Positions 42,162 to 52,113 of a stretch of DNA of 64,000 nt are shown here, in pieces. The DNA lies in the NCBI GenBank assembly GCA_028285305.1, contig JANQPV010000036.1, forward strand, positions 1 to 64,000, given 5' to 3'. This DNA comes from Alphaproteobacteria bacterium. Its GTDB lineage: Bacteria > Pseudomonadota > Alphaproteobacteria > SMXP01. How positions within the stretch are numbered: the stretch's first letter is position 1; each line of letters begins with the position of its first letter. The notes under the pieces were generated by a model, which saw nothing but the letters and a program-made list of their open reading frames with translations, had not been told where the DNA came from and ran no database searches. Position numbers and translations under genes: made by a program.

Positions 42162-45100
42162 ATGGTAGTAACTATTTACCGATATGCTGGAGAAATGCTC
42201 ACTCGCCCGTCCGTAACCCTTAACGAAAAGTACGAGAAATCGGACGGCCGCATCTTTTTGAGCGGTGTGCAGGCGCTGGTCCGGCTGCCAATGGTGCAGC
42301 GCAGCAGAGATCGCGCTGCCGGTTTGAATACGGGAGGATTCATCTCCGGATACCGTGGCTCCCCTCTGGGTGGGCTGGATCTAGAGTTGGAAAAGCAACG
42401 CCCCCTGCTGGAAGAAAACGACATCCACTTCCAACCGGGCCTCAATGAAGATTTAGCAGCGACCTCCATTTGGGGAACCCAACAGCTGCACCTTTATCCC
42501 GGCGCCGAGAAGGACGGTGTCTTTTCCATTTGGTACGGCAAGGGGCCAGGCGTTGATCGCTCAATGGACGCTTTGCGCCATGGGGCCGCGGCCGGCAGCG
42601 CCCCCTTAGGCGGAGTCCTCTGCATTGCAGGTGACGATCACGGTGCCAAGTCGTCTTCGCTGCCTCACCAAACCGATCACAATTTCATGACGGCGTTCAT
42701 GCCGCTTCTCTACCCGTCCGGTCATCACGAGTTCGTAGAATTCGGACTTCTGGGGATCGCCATGTCGCGCTACTCCGGATGCTGGGTGGGATTTAAGGCC
42801 CTGTCCGAAACCGTAGAAACTTCGGGTACGGTTGATCTGTCTAGAGAATACCGAGACATCATTATTCCAACGGACTTTGAAATGCCGCCGGACGGATTAA
42901 ACCTCCGTTGGCCGGACAAGCCTCGGGATCAAGACTACCGATTGCAAAGGTACAAAGGGTTTGCCGCCCTCGCCTTTGCCCGCGCAAACAAGATCGACCG
43001 CGTTGTTTGGGACAGCCCCAATCCGCGCTTTGGGATCATGACCTCGGGCAAGTCGTATCAAGATGTACGCCAGGCCCTTTACGAACTCGGCATCGACGAA
43101 GAGCGTGCCGCACACATCGGTCTGCGGCTCTACAAGGTGGGCATGCCTTGGCCTTTGGAACCGGAAGGGGCCCGTGCCTTCTGTGAGGGCCTCGATGAAG
43201 TTCTCGTGATCGAAGAAAAGCGCGAAATGATTGAACACCAATTGAAGTGGCAGCTCTTCAATTGGCGCGAAGAGGTACGGCCCACGGTCGTCGGCAAACA
43301 TGATGAGAAGGACCGCTGGCTCTTACCGCCGGAGAACGATCTATCGGTGGGTCTAATCGCCCACGTCATCGCACAGCGCATTTCCAAGTTCCATCAGACC
43401 AAAGACATTACCGACAAGCTAGATTTCTTCAAATCACGCGAACTTAAAATTGCGAACTTCACTGCCCCCATCACGCGTGACCCATATTATTGCTCTGGTT
43501 GCCCCCATAACACCTCGACCAAGGTGCCCGAAGACAGCAGGGCCATCGCAGGGATCGGATGCCATTACATGGTGACCGACATGAACCGGAACACGTCCAC
43601 ATTTACACAAATGGGGGGAGAAGGCGTTCCGTGGATTGGCCAAGCACCTTTCACGGAAGAAAAACACATTTTCGCCAATTTGGGCGATGGAACCTACCAG
43701 CATTCCGGCACTCTGGCTATCCGCGCCGCCATCGCTGCAGGCGTAAATATCACTTACAAAATCCTCTTTAACGATGCGGTCGCGATGACCGGCGGACAAG
43801 CAGTCGAAGGCGGTCTGACGGTTTGGCAGATATACAAGCAGCTCCGGGCAGAAGGTGTCGAAGAAATTGCGATCATTAGCGAAAACCCGGAAGCACTCAG
43901 GCGCGCCAACGAACGCCCCTTCGGCGTGCGCGTCCATCCCCGCGATCAACTTGATACCATTCAGCGACGCCTCAGAGAGCGCAGCGGATGTACCGTTATC
44001 ATTTACGATCAAACATGCGCGGCTGAAAAACGCCGGCGCCGCAAACGGGGGTTGATGGACGATCCGCCCTTGCGCGCCTTTATCAATACAGACGTGTGCG
44101 AAGGCTGCGGCGACTGCTCGGTCCAATCCAACTGTCTGTCCGTGGAACCGATCGAGACGGAATTTGGCCGCAAGCGGCAAATTAATCAGTCTACATGCAA
44201 TAAAGATTTCTCGTGCGTGGAAGGCTTCTGCCCTTCCTTTGTCACCGTGGTGGGCGGCGAGCTCGTCAAATCATCTGTATCGCCTCCCGCGTCAACTGCG
44301 GCTTTCGCGTCACTGCCAAGACCCAAGATCCCTACTCTCTCAGACCAATACAACATCCTCGTCACCGGTGTTGGGGGAACCGGCGTGCTCACCATTAGTG
44401 CCATTTTGGGCATGGCCGCCCATCTCGACGGCAAAGCCAGTCTGGTGGCGGACATGACAGGTCTCGCGCAAAAAGGAGGCGCGGTCTACAGCCATATTCG
44501 AGTGGGTGATGATCCGGACACGCTCAGATCTTCTCGCATCATCACCGGCGGCGCCGACTTGCTGTTGGCCTGCGACAAGATCGTTGCCACAAGCCCAAGT
44601 GCCCTCGACATTCTCAACAAGTACCGTACCAGTGCCGTTGTGAACACGCACTTGAGCCCCGTTGCCGGATTTGTGAAAGACAATGCAATCGATTTTCAAG
44701 ACGCCGCAACGCGCGAACAAATCGAACGAACCACAAAGAAAGGTCAAACGTACTTTGTTCCCGCCACAGAGTATGCAACAGGGTTGCTGGGCGATGCGAT
44801 CGGTACAAACTTGTTCGTTGTGGGATACGCCCTGCAAAAGGGATTGATCCCGATATCGATCGAAGCGGTTGAAGAGGCGATCAAGCTCAACGGAATCAAG
44901 ACGGAAGAGAATCTGAGCATACTCACTTGGGGACGCTATTGCGCCCACGACGAAGAAACTCTCCAGACGCACCTTCCACCTCCAAAACAGACGCATATCT
45001 CACAGAGTTTGGACGAGGTAATTGATGCACGGGTCGAGCACCTAACGGCGTACCAGGACAAGGCGCTTGCTGACAAATACCACGCGCTCGTGTCTCAAGT

Positions 45101-45686
45101 GCGACGGGCCGAGCAACGGGTTACCCCTGGGACTGAAGAGATAACCCGCACCGTTGCCCTCAACTACGCGAAGGTATTGGCCGTCAAGGACGAATACGAA
45201 GTCGCCCGTCTTTACACAAACGGTACGTTCAAAGAAAACCTTGCGGGCACCTTCGAGAAACGCTCTAGCATCCGTGTCCACTTGGCCCCACCTTTGCTGA
45301 ACTTCATTAAAGACGGCAAGGGACGCCCCAAAAAGTTCGCCTTTGGACCGTGGGTCTTCCCCCTCTTCCGGATACTTGCAAGCCTGAAGAAATACAGGAA
45401 CACGCGGTTCGATCCCTTCGCCCGGACGCAGGAACGCAAAGCCGAACTTGCTTTGGCCAACACGTATGAGAACGATATTCAGCATCTGATTAAATGCTTA
45501 AACGCAGACAACCTTAAACACGCTCTCAGTCTCGCATCCTATCCGGAGCAAATTCGTGGCTTCGGCGAAATCAAAATGAAGTCTTTGGAACATGCACTCA
45601 AACTGAGGCCACAGTTCCTCCGCCAGCTCAAGACGACCGAAACCAAAAACGAAAAGAAAAAGACACCAATGGGGGAAACCGTATGA
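42162..45686 (+). CDS. Indolepyruvate ferredoxin oxidoreductase, fused IorA-IorB type
   Basis: 1174 residues. Alpha-like part (to about 450): FISGYRGSPLGGLDLELEK, GDDHGAKSSSLPHQTDH. TPP-binding part: YYCSGCPHNTST, GIGCHYMVTDMN and ANLGDGTYQHSGTLAIRAA. A ferredoxin-like site DVCEGCGDCSVQSNC near 650, then the gamma-like domain (ILVTGVGGTGVLTISAILG, MTGLAQKGGAVYSHIRV) and a C-terminal tail. The form matches the one-piece enzymes of proteobacteria that oxidise indolepyruvate or other aryl/branched 2-oxoacids to acyl-CoA. The start is uncertain: ATG 42162 lacks a ribosome site, and ATG 42195 is preceded by GGAG too closely. Its stop overlaps the start of the amino acid dehydrogenase gene. Confidence 0.9.
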   Translation: MVVTIYRYAGEMLTRPSVTLNEKYEKSDGRIFLSGVQALVRLPMVQRSRDRAAGLNTGGFISGYRGSPLGGLDLELEKQRPLLEENDIHFQPGLNEDLAATSIWGTQQLHLYPGAEKDGVFSIWYGKGPGVDRSMDALRHGAAAGSAPLGGVLCIAGDDHGAKSSSLPHQTDHNFMTAFMPLLYPSGHHEFVEFGLLGIAMSRYSGCWVGFKALSETVETSGTVDLSREYRDIIIPTDFEMPPDGLNLRWPDKPRDQDYRLQRYKGFAALAFARANKIDRVVWDSPNPRFGIMTSGKSYQDVRQALYELGIDEERAAHIGLRLYKVGMPWPLEPEGARAFCEGLDEVLVIEEKREMIEHQLKWQLFNWREEVRPTVVGKHDEKDRWLLPPENDLSVGLIAHVIAQRISKFHQTKDITDKLDFFKSRELKIANFTAPITRDPYYCSGCPHNTSTKVPEDSRAIAGIGCHYMVTDMNRNTSTFTQMGGEGVPWIGQAPFTEEKHIFANLGDGTYQHSGTLAIRAAIAAGVNITYKILFNDAVAMTGGQAVEGGLTVWQIYKQLRAEGVEEIAIISENPEALRRANERPFGVRVHPRDQLDTIQRRLRERSGCTVIIYDQTCAAEKRRRRKRGLMDDPPLRAFINTDVCEGCGDCSVQSNCLSVEPIETEFGRKRQINQSTCNKDFSCVEGFCPSFVTVVGGELVKSSVSPPASTAAFASLPRPKIPTLSDQYNILVTGVGGTGVLTISAILGMAAHLDGKASLVADMTGLAQKGGAVYSHIRVGDDPDTLRSSRIITGGADLLLACDKIVATSPSALDILNKYRTSAVVNTHLSPVAGFVKDNAIDFQDAATREQIERTTKKGQTYFVPATEYATGLLGDAIGTNLFVVGYALQKGLIPISIEAVEEAIKLNGIKTEENLSILTWGRYCAHDEETLQTHLPPPKQTHISQSLDEVIDARVEHLTAYQDKALADKYHALVSQVRRAEQRVTPGTEEITRTVALNYAKVLAVKDEYEVARLYTNGTFKENLAGTFEKRSSIRVHLAPPLLNFIKDGKGRPKKFAFGPWVFPLFRILASLKKYRNTRFDPFARTQERKAELALANTYENDIQHLIKCLNADNLKHALSLASYPEQIRGFGEIKMKSLEHALKLRPQFLRQLKTTETKNEKKKTPMGETV

Positions 45687-46753
45687 AACAGAAAGCGATC
45701 CAAGTTCCCGGATTCGAGAGCGTAACGCACTTTTCGGATAAGGCCAGAAACCTTAACGCAATTATCGCCATTCACTCCACAAAACGCGGACCCTCACTGG
45801 GCGGCTGCCGTATGCACGCCTATCCCAACATGGAGGAAGCCCTCTTGGATGCCACACGACTAGCCCAAGGCATGACGTACAAAAACGTTCTAGCGGATCT
45901 CCCTCACGGTGGAGGCAAAGCGGTCATCATTGGTGACCCGAAGACCGAAAAGACCCCGGACCTTCTGCGCGCGTTCGGGGACGCAGTAGAAAGTCTGCAG
46001 GGAGACTATATAACCGGCGAAGATGTCGGCATGAAGGCCGCAGATCTCCTTCTGATCGCAGAACGAACGAAATTCGCGACCGGCGTTCCTAAGAAGGGTG
46101 TGGGTGGGGATCCTTCGCCCTTCACCGCCCTCGGCGTCTATAACGGAATGCGCGCCGCCGCCGAAGTCTCGTTCGGCAACAAAGATCTCTCGGGGCTTCA
46201 AATAGCAGTGTCGGGTCTCGGAAACGTCGGCTATGAACTTTGCCGTTTGGTACACGCGGCCAGCGCACATCTTTTCGTGTCGGACATCGATACGGAAAAA
46301 GTCGAGCGCGCGAAAACCGAATTCGGAGCAACGCCGATCGCACCGTCGATGTTTATGGCGGCAGAAGTAGATATCCTGGCACCCTGCGCACTAGGGGGAG
46401 CGGTCAATCCCCAAACCGTCGATAGAATAACAGCGCCCATCATCGCCGGATCGGCGAACAATCAACTCTCGGATCCTTCGATGGGCGTCCGTCTTCACAA
46501 GAAGGGCATTCTTTATGCCCCCGATTACGTCATCAACTCGGGCGGCGTCATCAGTGTGGCCTACGAGTTTGCCGGCACGTGGACGCGGGACGAGGTGAGT
46601 GCAAAAGCCGAAATCATCGGCGCGCGTCTCGGCGAAATCTTCCGGCAGGCGAAATTGCTCGGTGCGCCCACAAGTGAAATTGCCGACCGGATGGCTGAGA
46701 GCCTGCTGAACGGAGTAGTCCCAACCGGCGTGCCGTCCATCGCCGCTGAATAG
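45683..46753 (+). CDS. Leucine/phenylalanine/valine dehydrogenase-type amino acid dehydrogenase
   Basis: 356 residues, Glu/Leu/Phe/Val dehydrogenase superfamily. LGGCRMHAYPNMEEAL, the Lys residues in QGMTYKNVLADLPHGGGKAV (substrate and catalytic), GEDVGMKAADL and the NAD-binding SGLGNVGYELC are all in place. It deaminates hydrophobic amino acids to the 2-oxoacid with NAD+. The ATG overlaps the stop of the indolepyruvate oxidoreductase gene by 4 nt, so the two are coupled: the dehydrogenase would feed 2-oxoacids to that enzyme. Which amino acid is favoured cannot be told by eye. Confidence 0.88.
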   Translation: MKQKAIQVPGFESVTHFSDKARNLNAIIAIHSTKRGPSLGGCRMHAYPNMEEALLDATRLAQGMTYKNVLADLPHGGGKAVIIGDPKTEKTPDLLRAFGDAVESLQGDYITGEDVGMKAADLLLIAERTKFATGVPKKGVGGDPSPFTALGVYNGMRAAAEVSFGNKDLSGLQIAVSGLGNVGYELCRLVHAASAHLFVSDIDTEKVERAKTEFGATPIAPSMFMAAEVDILAPCALGGAVNPQTVDRITAPIIAGSANNQLSDPSMGVRLHKKGILYAPDYVINSGGVISVAYEFAGTWTRDEVSAKAEIIGARLGEIFRQAKLLGAPTSEIADRMAESLLNGVVPTGVPSIAAE

Positions 46754-46830
46754 TCCGTGTCTTCCAGGATTGCTTGAAGGGAGAGTGGCAATTCGTTAGA
46801 AGGCCCTTTTCTCGTGGAGAAAGGTGCAAC

Positions 46831-47847
46831 ATGGCACAACCGGGCCCCACAAATTCAATTTGCGATGTTGCCGGCATCAAGGTCGGAAGTGCCACGGACA
46901 ATAGGATCCGTACAGGAACAACTGTCGTTTTGCCGGACAGGCGCGCCGTTGCTGCCGTTGACGCACGCGGCGGCGGCCCGGGCACACGGGAAACCGATGC
47001 CCTCGACGCCACCTGCCTTGTGGATGAACTAGACGCAATCGTTCTCTCGGGAGGATCCGTCTATGGCCTGGATGCAGCGTCCGGCGTAACTGCCGAACTG
47101 GGCGCCAGCGGGCGCGGTTACCCCCTGCCCAATCTTGACATCGTCGCACCGATTGTACCTGCCGCAATCCTGTTCGACCTGGCAAACGGAGGCGACAAGA
47201 ACTGGGGGACAAATCCGCCCTACAACGAGTTGGGCCGCCAAGCGTTAAAGAACGTGCAAGATCGAGTGGAGCGCGGCAATGCCGGTGCCGGACGCGGCGC
47301 AACTATCGGCCCCTATAAGGGAGGACTGGATACCGCCTCCATTGTCACTGAGGACGGAATCACCGTTGCCGCATTGGTCGCCGCTAACGCATTTGGGTCG
47401 CCAGTCATTCCGGGAACGGACACGTTATGGGCGTTCGCCCTCGAACAACAGCACGAACTCGGAAGTCAAAAGGCACCAAGCGCCGTGTCATTCGAACACG
47501 ATCTCATTCCAAGCGGAGCGCTCAGCGCAGACCCGGGAACAAACACCACGCTGGCGGTTGTCGCAACCAACGTCGCGCTCACACCCTCGCAAGCGAAACG
47601 GGTTGCGATCATGGCTCACGACGGTCTCGCGCGTGCCGTACGTCCTATTCATACACCGTTTGATGGGGACGTGATCTTCTGTCTGTCCACGGCGGAGCAT
47701 CCTCTTGAAGATCCAACGCCTTACAATATCTGCCGGATAGGATCTTTGGCAGCGGATTGCGTTGCCCGGGGCTTAGCGCGGGCCGCCTACAATGCACCGG
47801 ACACGGATGGGTACCCAGGATATCGGAGCCAACACAAGAAATCCTGA
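46831..47847 (+). CDS. P1-family peptidase (DmpA/peptidase family T5-like)
   Basis: 338 residues from ATG 46831 (AGAAAGG upstream); an earlier in-frame start at 46774 overlaps no useful signal. The core parts NSICDVAGIKVGSAT, GGGPGTRETDAL, LSGGSVYGLDAASGV and NAGAGRGATIGPYKGGLDTAS mark it as a P1/S58 peptidase-like N-terminal nucleophile protein. Members cleave N-terminal residues from peptides or amides, often beta-aminopeptides. No signal peptide is seen. It is 78 nt after the amino acid dehydrogenase and converges (9-nt gap) on the periplasmic amidohydrolase. Confidence 0.82.
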   Translation: MAQPGPTNSICDVAGIKVGSATDNRIRTGTTVVLPDRRAVAAVDARGGGPGTRETDALDATCLVDELDAIVLSGGSVYGLDAASGVTAELGASGRGYPLPNLDIVAPIVPAAILFDLANGGDKNWGTNPPYNELGRQALKNVQDRVERGNAGAGRGATIGPYKGGLDTASIVTEDGITVAALVAANAFGSPVIPGTDTLWAFALEQQHELGSQKAPSAVSFEHDLIPSGALSADPGTNTTLAVVATNVALTPSQAKRVAIMAHDGLARAVRPIHTPFDGDVIFCLSTAEHPLEDPTPYNICRIGSLAADCVARGLARAAYNAPDTDGYPGYRSQHKKS

Positions 47848-47856
47848 GAGCCCTCT

Positions 47857-49551
47857 TTAGTTTCGCCGATAAACCGTCTGGCCCCCTTTGATCGTCTGCA
47901 GAACTTTAATGTCTTTGATCGCCATGGGATCAACCTTCAGGGGATTGTCGGACAGAAGAACCAAATCCGCTACCTTTCCCGCCTCGATCGAACCTTTACG
48001 GTCTTCCTCAAAATTCTGATAGGCCGCATTGATGGTGATCGACTTTAAGGCATCGTAGGGACTGATCCGCTGGGCCCCGCCTAAGACCACATCCGATCGC
48101 GTTACCCGATTTACGGCGGTCCACAGCAAGTGAAGGAAGCGGGGCGGAACCACAGGTGTATCCGTATGGGTCGTAAAAATGATATTGCGCTCTTGTGCCG
48201 AACGAAGAGGACTTATTCTGTAGGCGCGCTCGACACCCAAGACCGACTCGCGATGCCAGTCCCCCCAATAGAATGTATGCGCAACAAAGAACGAAGGAAT
48301 GATGTCGAGGTCCGCCACGTCTTCCACCTGATCCCGGCGGAGCGTCTGGGCGTGGACCATCACCGTACGGTGATCTCTAGCCCCGTGTTGACGTTCAGCG
48401 TTAGCCAGCGCCTGTATGAGCTGATCTGCCGCAGCATCTCCATTAGCGTGCGCGAGCAACTGTATTTCATTTGAATACGCATAATTGACGAGCGTTTGGA
48501 CATCCACGTCATTTTTGAAAATGGGATAGCCACGATAAGCATCCGATTCTTGTGCCGGCACCTTGTAATACGGCTTGGTCAACCAAGCCGTCTTTCCCTG
48601 CGGAGATCCGTCCAGAACCAGTTTAACCCCGCCCACCCGCATGTGGTTTTGATAGTCTCGTGACGGTGCTACCGCGATTTCATCGCCAGGTGCCGTCAAG
48701 AGTTGATACGCGGTAACATCAAGCCACAATCTCCCGGCGTCGCCAGCCCGTTTGAGCATCTCGATTTCAGCAGCGCTGGCGGCGCCGTCCTGGACAGTCG
48801 TCACCCCATTGCGCGCATAGTAGCGTTGCGCCCGCTCAAATAAGCCGAGTGTCACCTCTTCAGGTGCCTGGGGGAACAAACTGAGCACCATATACATGGC
48901 TCGTTCTTCAAGTACTCCATTGGGCTCTTGGGTGCCCTTGATCCGTCTGATGACGCCCCCGTCTGGATCTGCCGTCTCCGCAGTAATGCCGGCCATCTCC
49001 AAACACTTCGAGTTACAGCTCGCCAGATGCGCCGACACATGGACGGCCGCTACAGGAACTTCCGTAGACACCGCATCTAGATCCGCCTTTGTGGGGTGCC
49101 TGCCTTCACTCAGGAGCGAATCGTCGTGTCCCCAACCTACAATCACGGGTGCCGCTTTGTTGCGTGCAAGATGGCGCCGCAATTCAGACTGAACGTCCGC
49201 GATCGTGCGGGCCCGGCCGGCTGGAGGTGAGGCCGTGTTGGCGAAAGCAAGAGTATTCGCGGTCAGGCTAAAGTGGCCATGCGCATCGATAAACCCAGGG
49301 ACCATCGTCGCCCCGTGGAGGTCGACAATGCCGAACTGGCTCCCGGCCGCCGCCTCAACGTCTTGCCTCCGCCCCACAGCTGCTATCCGATCGCCGCGGA
49401 CCAAGACGGCTTCGGCAACCGGCGCGCCATCAACCATCGTCAGTATGTCGCCATTGACATAGACAGTAGATTGGGATGCATCTTGGGCATGGGCGGCACC
49501 AAAGGTGAGAAACACAACACTTGTGATAAAGAGTGAATTGATGAGTCGCAC
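47857..49551 (-). CDS. Exported amidohydrolase of the YtcJ-like (COG1574) family
   Basis: 564 residues from GTG 49551 with GGGAGGA 7 nt upstream; the open frame continues to 49962, but that part is antisense to the symporter gene. The new start begins a signal peptide (RLINSLFITSVVFLTFG, cleavage after AHA). Metal-binding parts of an amidohydrolase barrel are visible: FIDAHGHFSLT, HANGDAAADQL and a late Asp in FTTHTDTPVVPPRF. COG1574 proteins are periplasmic or cytoplasmic metal-dependent hydrolases of unclear substrate. It shares the symporter's divergent promoter region and may release amino-acid-like products for it (inference). Confidence 0.82.
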   Translation of the reverse strand: MRLINSLFITSVVFLTFGAAHAQDASQSTVYVNGDILTMVDGAPVAEAVLVRGDRIAAVGRRQDVEAAAGSQFGIVDLHGATMVPGFIDAHGHFSLTANTLAFANTASPPAGRARTIADVQSELRRHLARNKAAPVIVGWGHDDSLLSEGRHPTKADLDAVSTEVPVAAVHVSAHLASCNSKCLEMAGITAETADPDGGVIRRIKGTQEPNGVLEERAMYMVLSLFPQAPEEVTLGLFERAQRYYARNGVTTVQDGAASAAEIEMLKRAGDAGRLWLDVTAYQLLTAPGDEIAVAPSRDYQNHMRVGGVKLVLDGSPQGKTAWLTKPYYKVPAQESDAYRGYPIFKNDVDVQTLVNYAYSNEIQLLAHANGDAAADQLIQALANAERQHGARDHRTVMVHAQTLRRDQVEDVADLDIIPSFFVAHTFYWGDWHRESVLGVERAYRISPLRSAQERNIIFTTHTDTPVVPPRFLHLLWTAVNRVTRSDVVLGGAQRISPYDALKSITINAAYQNFEEDRKGSIEAGKVADLVLLSDNPLKVDPMAIKDIKVLQTIKGGQTVYRRN

Positions 49552-49713
49552 CGATATCCTCCCTTTTTCCTCACTAAACATTGGCCTCGCGAACATGGCA
49601 AGGGGTGAGGCGGCGCGCAGGGAACGCTTTTTGACCTGAAACGCGAATAAGGTAAGACTCCAATTCAGCAACCCGTCGGCACGCGGACGCAATCTAAAGG
49701 GGCATAACGTTCT

Positions 49714-51162
49714 ATGGGGATCGACCAATTCATTGATACGAACTTTGCTCCGTTTGCAGAGTGGTTTTCCAACATCGTTTTCTACGAGATCCAGGTGAAT
49801 GGAGCAGGCTTTCCCCTTGTCGTCGCTTGGCTGATCGCCTGTGGGATCTTCTGCACGCTTTACCTTCGGGTCCTCACGCCCGGAAATGTCGCCCACGCGA
49901 TACGTCTGATCAGAGGGTCCGAATCGACCAAAGACCAACCTGGACAAGTTCCCCATTTTCATGCCTTGGCGACGGCTCTGTCAGGCACTGTAGGCGTCGG
50001 CAATATCGGCGCCGTCGCCATTGCAATCACCATCGGCGGACCCGGCGCCGTCTTTTGGATGATTGTTGCCGGTCTTCTGGGCACGAGCTTGAAATGTGCC
50101 GAATGTGTGCTGGGCGTGAAGTACCGCGATGAGCACAGCGACGACTCCGTTTCAGGCGGTCCCATGTACTACCTCAGCAAGGGAATGGCGGCCCGGGGCC
50201 GGCCTCTCGTGGGTAGATATCTTGGCATTCTGTATGCTGCATTTATCGTGGTCGGATGTCTCGGTATCGGTAATATGTTTCAATCGAACCAAGCCTATAC
50301 ACAACTGGCCGGCATCACGGGGGGAGACGATGGATTTCTCGGTGACAAGGGCTGGCTGTTCGGCCTAATCCTAGCACTGATTGTAGCCTCCGTTGTGATT
50401 GGAGGAATCAAGTCCATCGCCCGGGTCACGTCGCGGCTTGTCCCATTCATGGCGGGTTTCTACATGTTTTCCGCAATCGTGGTGATCATTTGGAACGCGG
50501 ACAAATTGCCATGGGCTTTGAGCGCAATCGTGACCCAAGCATTCGTCCCTGAAGGGGTAGCAGGAGGTCTCTTTGCGGTCATTGCAATGGGCTTTCGCCG
50601 GGCCGCCTTTTCGAATGAAGCGGGCCTCGGATCAGCCTCCATTGCACACTCGGCAGTGCAAACCGACCGGCCCGCCACCGAAGGCTTGGTCGCTCTCCTA
50701 GAGCCCATCATAGACACCGTCATTATTTCCACCATGACCGCCCTTGTGATCTTGACCACCGTATATGATCCTTCGCTCACCGGCGCCGGCACCCAAGGTG
50801 TAGAGCTCACCTCCCGCGCGTTTGAAACCGTGTTTGATTGGTTCCCCTACATTCTGGCAATCGTCGTCGTTCTCTTTGCCTTTTCTACGATCATCGCCTG
50901 GGGCTATTACGGCCAAAAGGGCTGGACGTTCCTTTTCGGGAACTCCAGGACTCAGCGCAACATCTTCTATTTGATCTACTGCAGCTTCGTGGTGATCGGC
51001 TGTACGGTTAATGTCGATGCCATCATCAGTTTCTCGGATGCAGCTGTCTTCGTTCTGGCCGTCCCCAACGTTTTGGCCCTCTATCTCTTTTCGGGCGAAG
51101 TCCGTACGGAATTGCGCGACTATTTGGTGACGCGAAAACAAAAAAGCGTGCACAAAAGGTGA
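49714..51162 (+). CDS. Sodium:alanine/glycine symporter (AGCS family)
   Basis: 482 residues with about ten hydrophobic helices. Family motifs are GTVGVGNIGAVAIAITIGGPGAVFWM (the GNIGAVA/GGPGAVFWM blocks), SGGPMYYLSKGM, FRRAAFSNEAGLGSASIAHSAVQT and FSTIIAWGYYGQKGW. It imports alanine or glycine with Na+ or H+ in the inner membrane. AAGGGGC precedes the ATG at a somewhat long spacing. The divergent neighbour is an exported amidohydrolase, and a dioxygenase gene follows 87 nt downstream. Confidence 0.92.
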   Translation: MGIDQFIDTNFAPFAEWFSNIVFYEIQVNGAGFPLVVAWLIACGIFCTLYLRVLTPGNVAHAIRLIRGSESTKDQPGQVPHFHALATALSGTVGVGNIGAVAIAITIGGPGAVFWMIVAGLLGTSLKCAECVLGVKYRDEHSDDSVSGGPMYYLSKGMAARGRPLVGRYLGILYAAFIVVGCLGIGNMFQSNQAYTQLAGITGGDDGFLGDKGWLFGLILALIVASVVIGGIKSIARVTSRLVPFMAGFYMFSAIVVIIWNADKLPWALSAIVTQAFVPEGVAGGLFAVIAMGFRRAAFSNEAGLGSASIAHSAVQTDRPATEGLVALLEPIIDTVIISTMTALVILTTVYDPSLTGAGTQGVELTSRAFETVFDWFPYILAIVVVLFAFSTIIAWGYYGQKGWTFLFGNSRTQRNIFYLIYCSFVVIGCTVNVDAIISFSDAAVFVLAVPNVLALYLFSGEVRTELRDYLVTRKQKSVHKR

Positions 51163-51249
51163 TGAACAAACAGCGTTTTTGAATTGCCGCAATCCTGTCC
51201 CTGCACTAATTTCGGCGATGGCGCGTTTGAACTTCAGAAAGATAAGGCC

Positions 51250-52098
51250 ATGCAATCTTCAATTGAGGTGGTCCCGGTCACCGGAACTGTGGGTGCGGAA
51301 ATCCGCGGGATCGATCTTGCAAACACATTGTCCAACGAGGAGATCGATACGATCCATCAAGCATTTTTGGACCATGGAGTCATATTCTTTCGAGAGCAAA
51401 GCTGGCAGCCGGACCAACAAATCGCATTTGCAAGACGATTTGGTGAGATCGACCATCACCCGATCGTGAATGGAATGGAAGAATTCCCCGAAATCGTCCG
51501 CATACATAAAGTAGCTGGCGAAAGCGCAACATTCGGTGTGGGTTGGCATTCTGACCACTCTTTCTCTCCGGAGCCCAGCATGGCGTCGATCGTCCACGGC
51601 ATAAAAGTCCCTCCCTATGGAGGAGATACGGTTTTTGCCAATCAGCGAATAGCCTACGAACGACTGTCGGACGGCATGAAACGCATGCTCGAAGGCATGA
51701 ACGCGGTGCACAGCGCCGGACCCGCATTCACCGCGGACACGACGAAAGACAAATGGGAAGGCAAATCCAAGCTCTCCTATCGGCCTTCGGAAACGCTTCA
51801 CGAGGAGCAGCTCCATCCCGTCGTGCGAACTCATCCTGAAACGGGCGCAAAAGCGCTTTACGTGAATCCGATGTTTACGCTGCGCTTTGAAGACATGACC
51901 GAAGAGGAGAGTAGACCGCTTCTCGAGTATCTTTACGCTCATGGCACACGCTCGGAATTTTGTTGCCGATTTAAGTGGGAGAGGAACTCGGTCGCCATGT
52001 GGGACAACCGGACCGTCCAACACAACGCTATGGATGATTACCAACAGTTCGAACGAATTTTGCACCGCGTGGTGATTAAGGGCGATCGGCCCCACTAA
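51250..52098 (+). CDS. TauD/TfdA-family 2-oxoglutarate-dependent dioxygenase
   Basis: 282 residues from ATG 51250 (the upstream in-frame start at 51184 is less likely because the family begins here). The iron site is His and Asp in WHSDHSFSPEPS and a distal His in AMWDNRTVQHN; an Arg in HRVVIKGDRPH would bind 2-oxoglutarate. GGDTVFANQRIAYERL is another conserved block. The family hydroxylates taurine, herbicides, alkylsulfates or modified amino acids; the substrate is not known. A glutamine amidotransferase gene begins 15 nt downstream, so they probably work together. Confidence 0.9.
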   Translation: MQSSIEVVPVTGTVGAEIRGIDLANTLSNEEIDTIHQAFLDHGVIFFREQSWQPDQQIAFARRFGEIDHHPIVNGMEEFPEIVRIHKVAGESATFGVGWHSDHSFSPEPSMASIVHGIKVPPYGGDTVFANQRIAYERLSDGMKRMLEGMNAVHSAGPAFTADTTKDKWEGKSKLSYRPSETLHEEQLHPVVRTHPETGAKALYVNPMFTLRFEDMTEEESRPLLEYLYAHGTRSEFCCRFKWERNSVAMWDNRTVQHNAMDDYQQFERILHRVVIKGDRPH

Positions 52099-52113
52099 AT
52101 CGGAAGTCAGATT

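Noticed and set aside
43434-44180. 248-codon minus-strand open frame
   Set aside because: Antisense to the TPP and cluster motifs of the indolepyruvate oxidoreductase.
49552-49713. Glycine riboswitch upstream of the alanine/glycine symporter
   Set aside because: The 162-nt gap lacks the conserved tandem core of that riboswitch.
49552-49962. N-terminal extension of the amidohydrolase
   Set aside because: It is antisense to the symporter start and would bury the signal peptide; GTG 49551 has a strong ribosome site.
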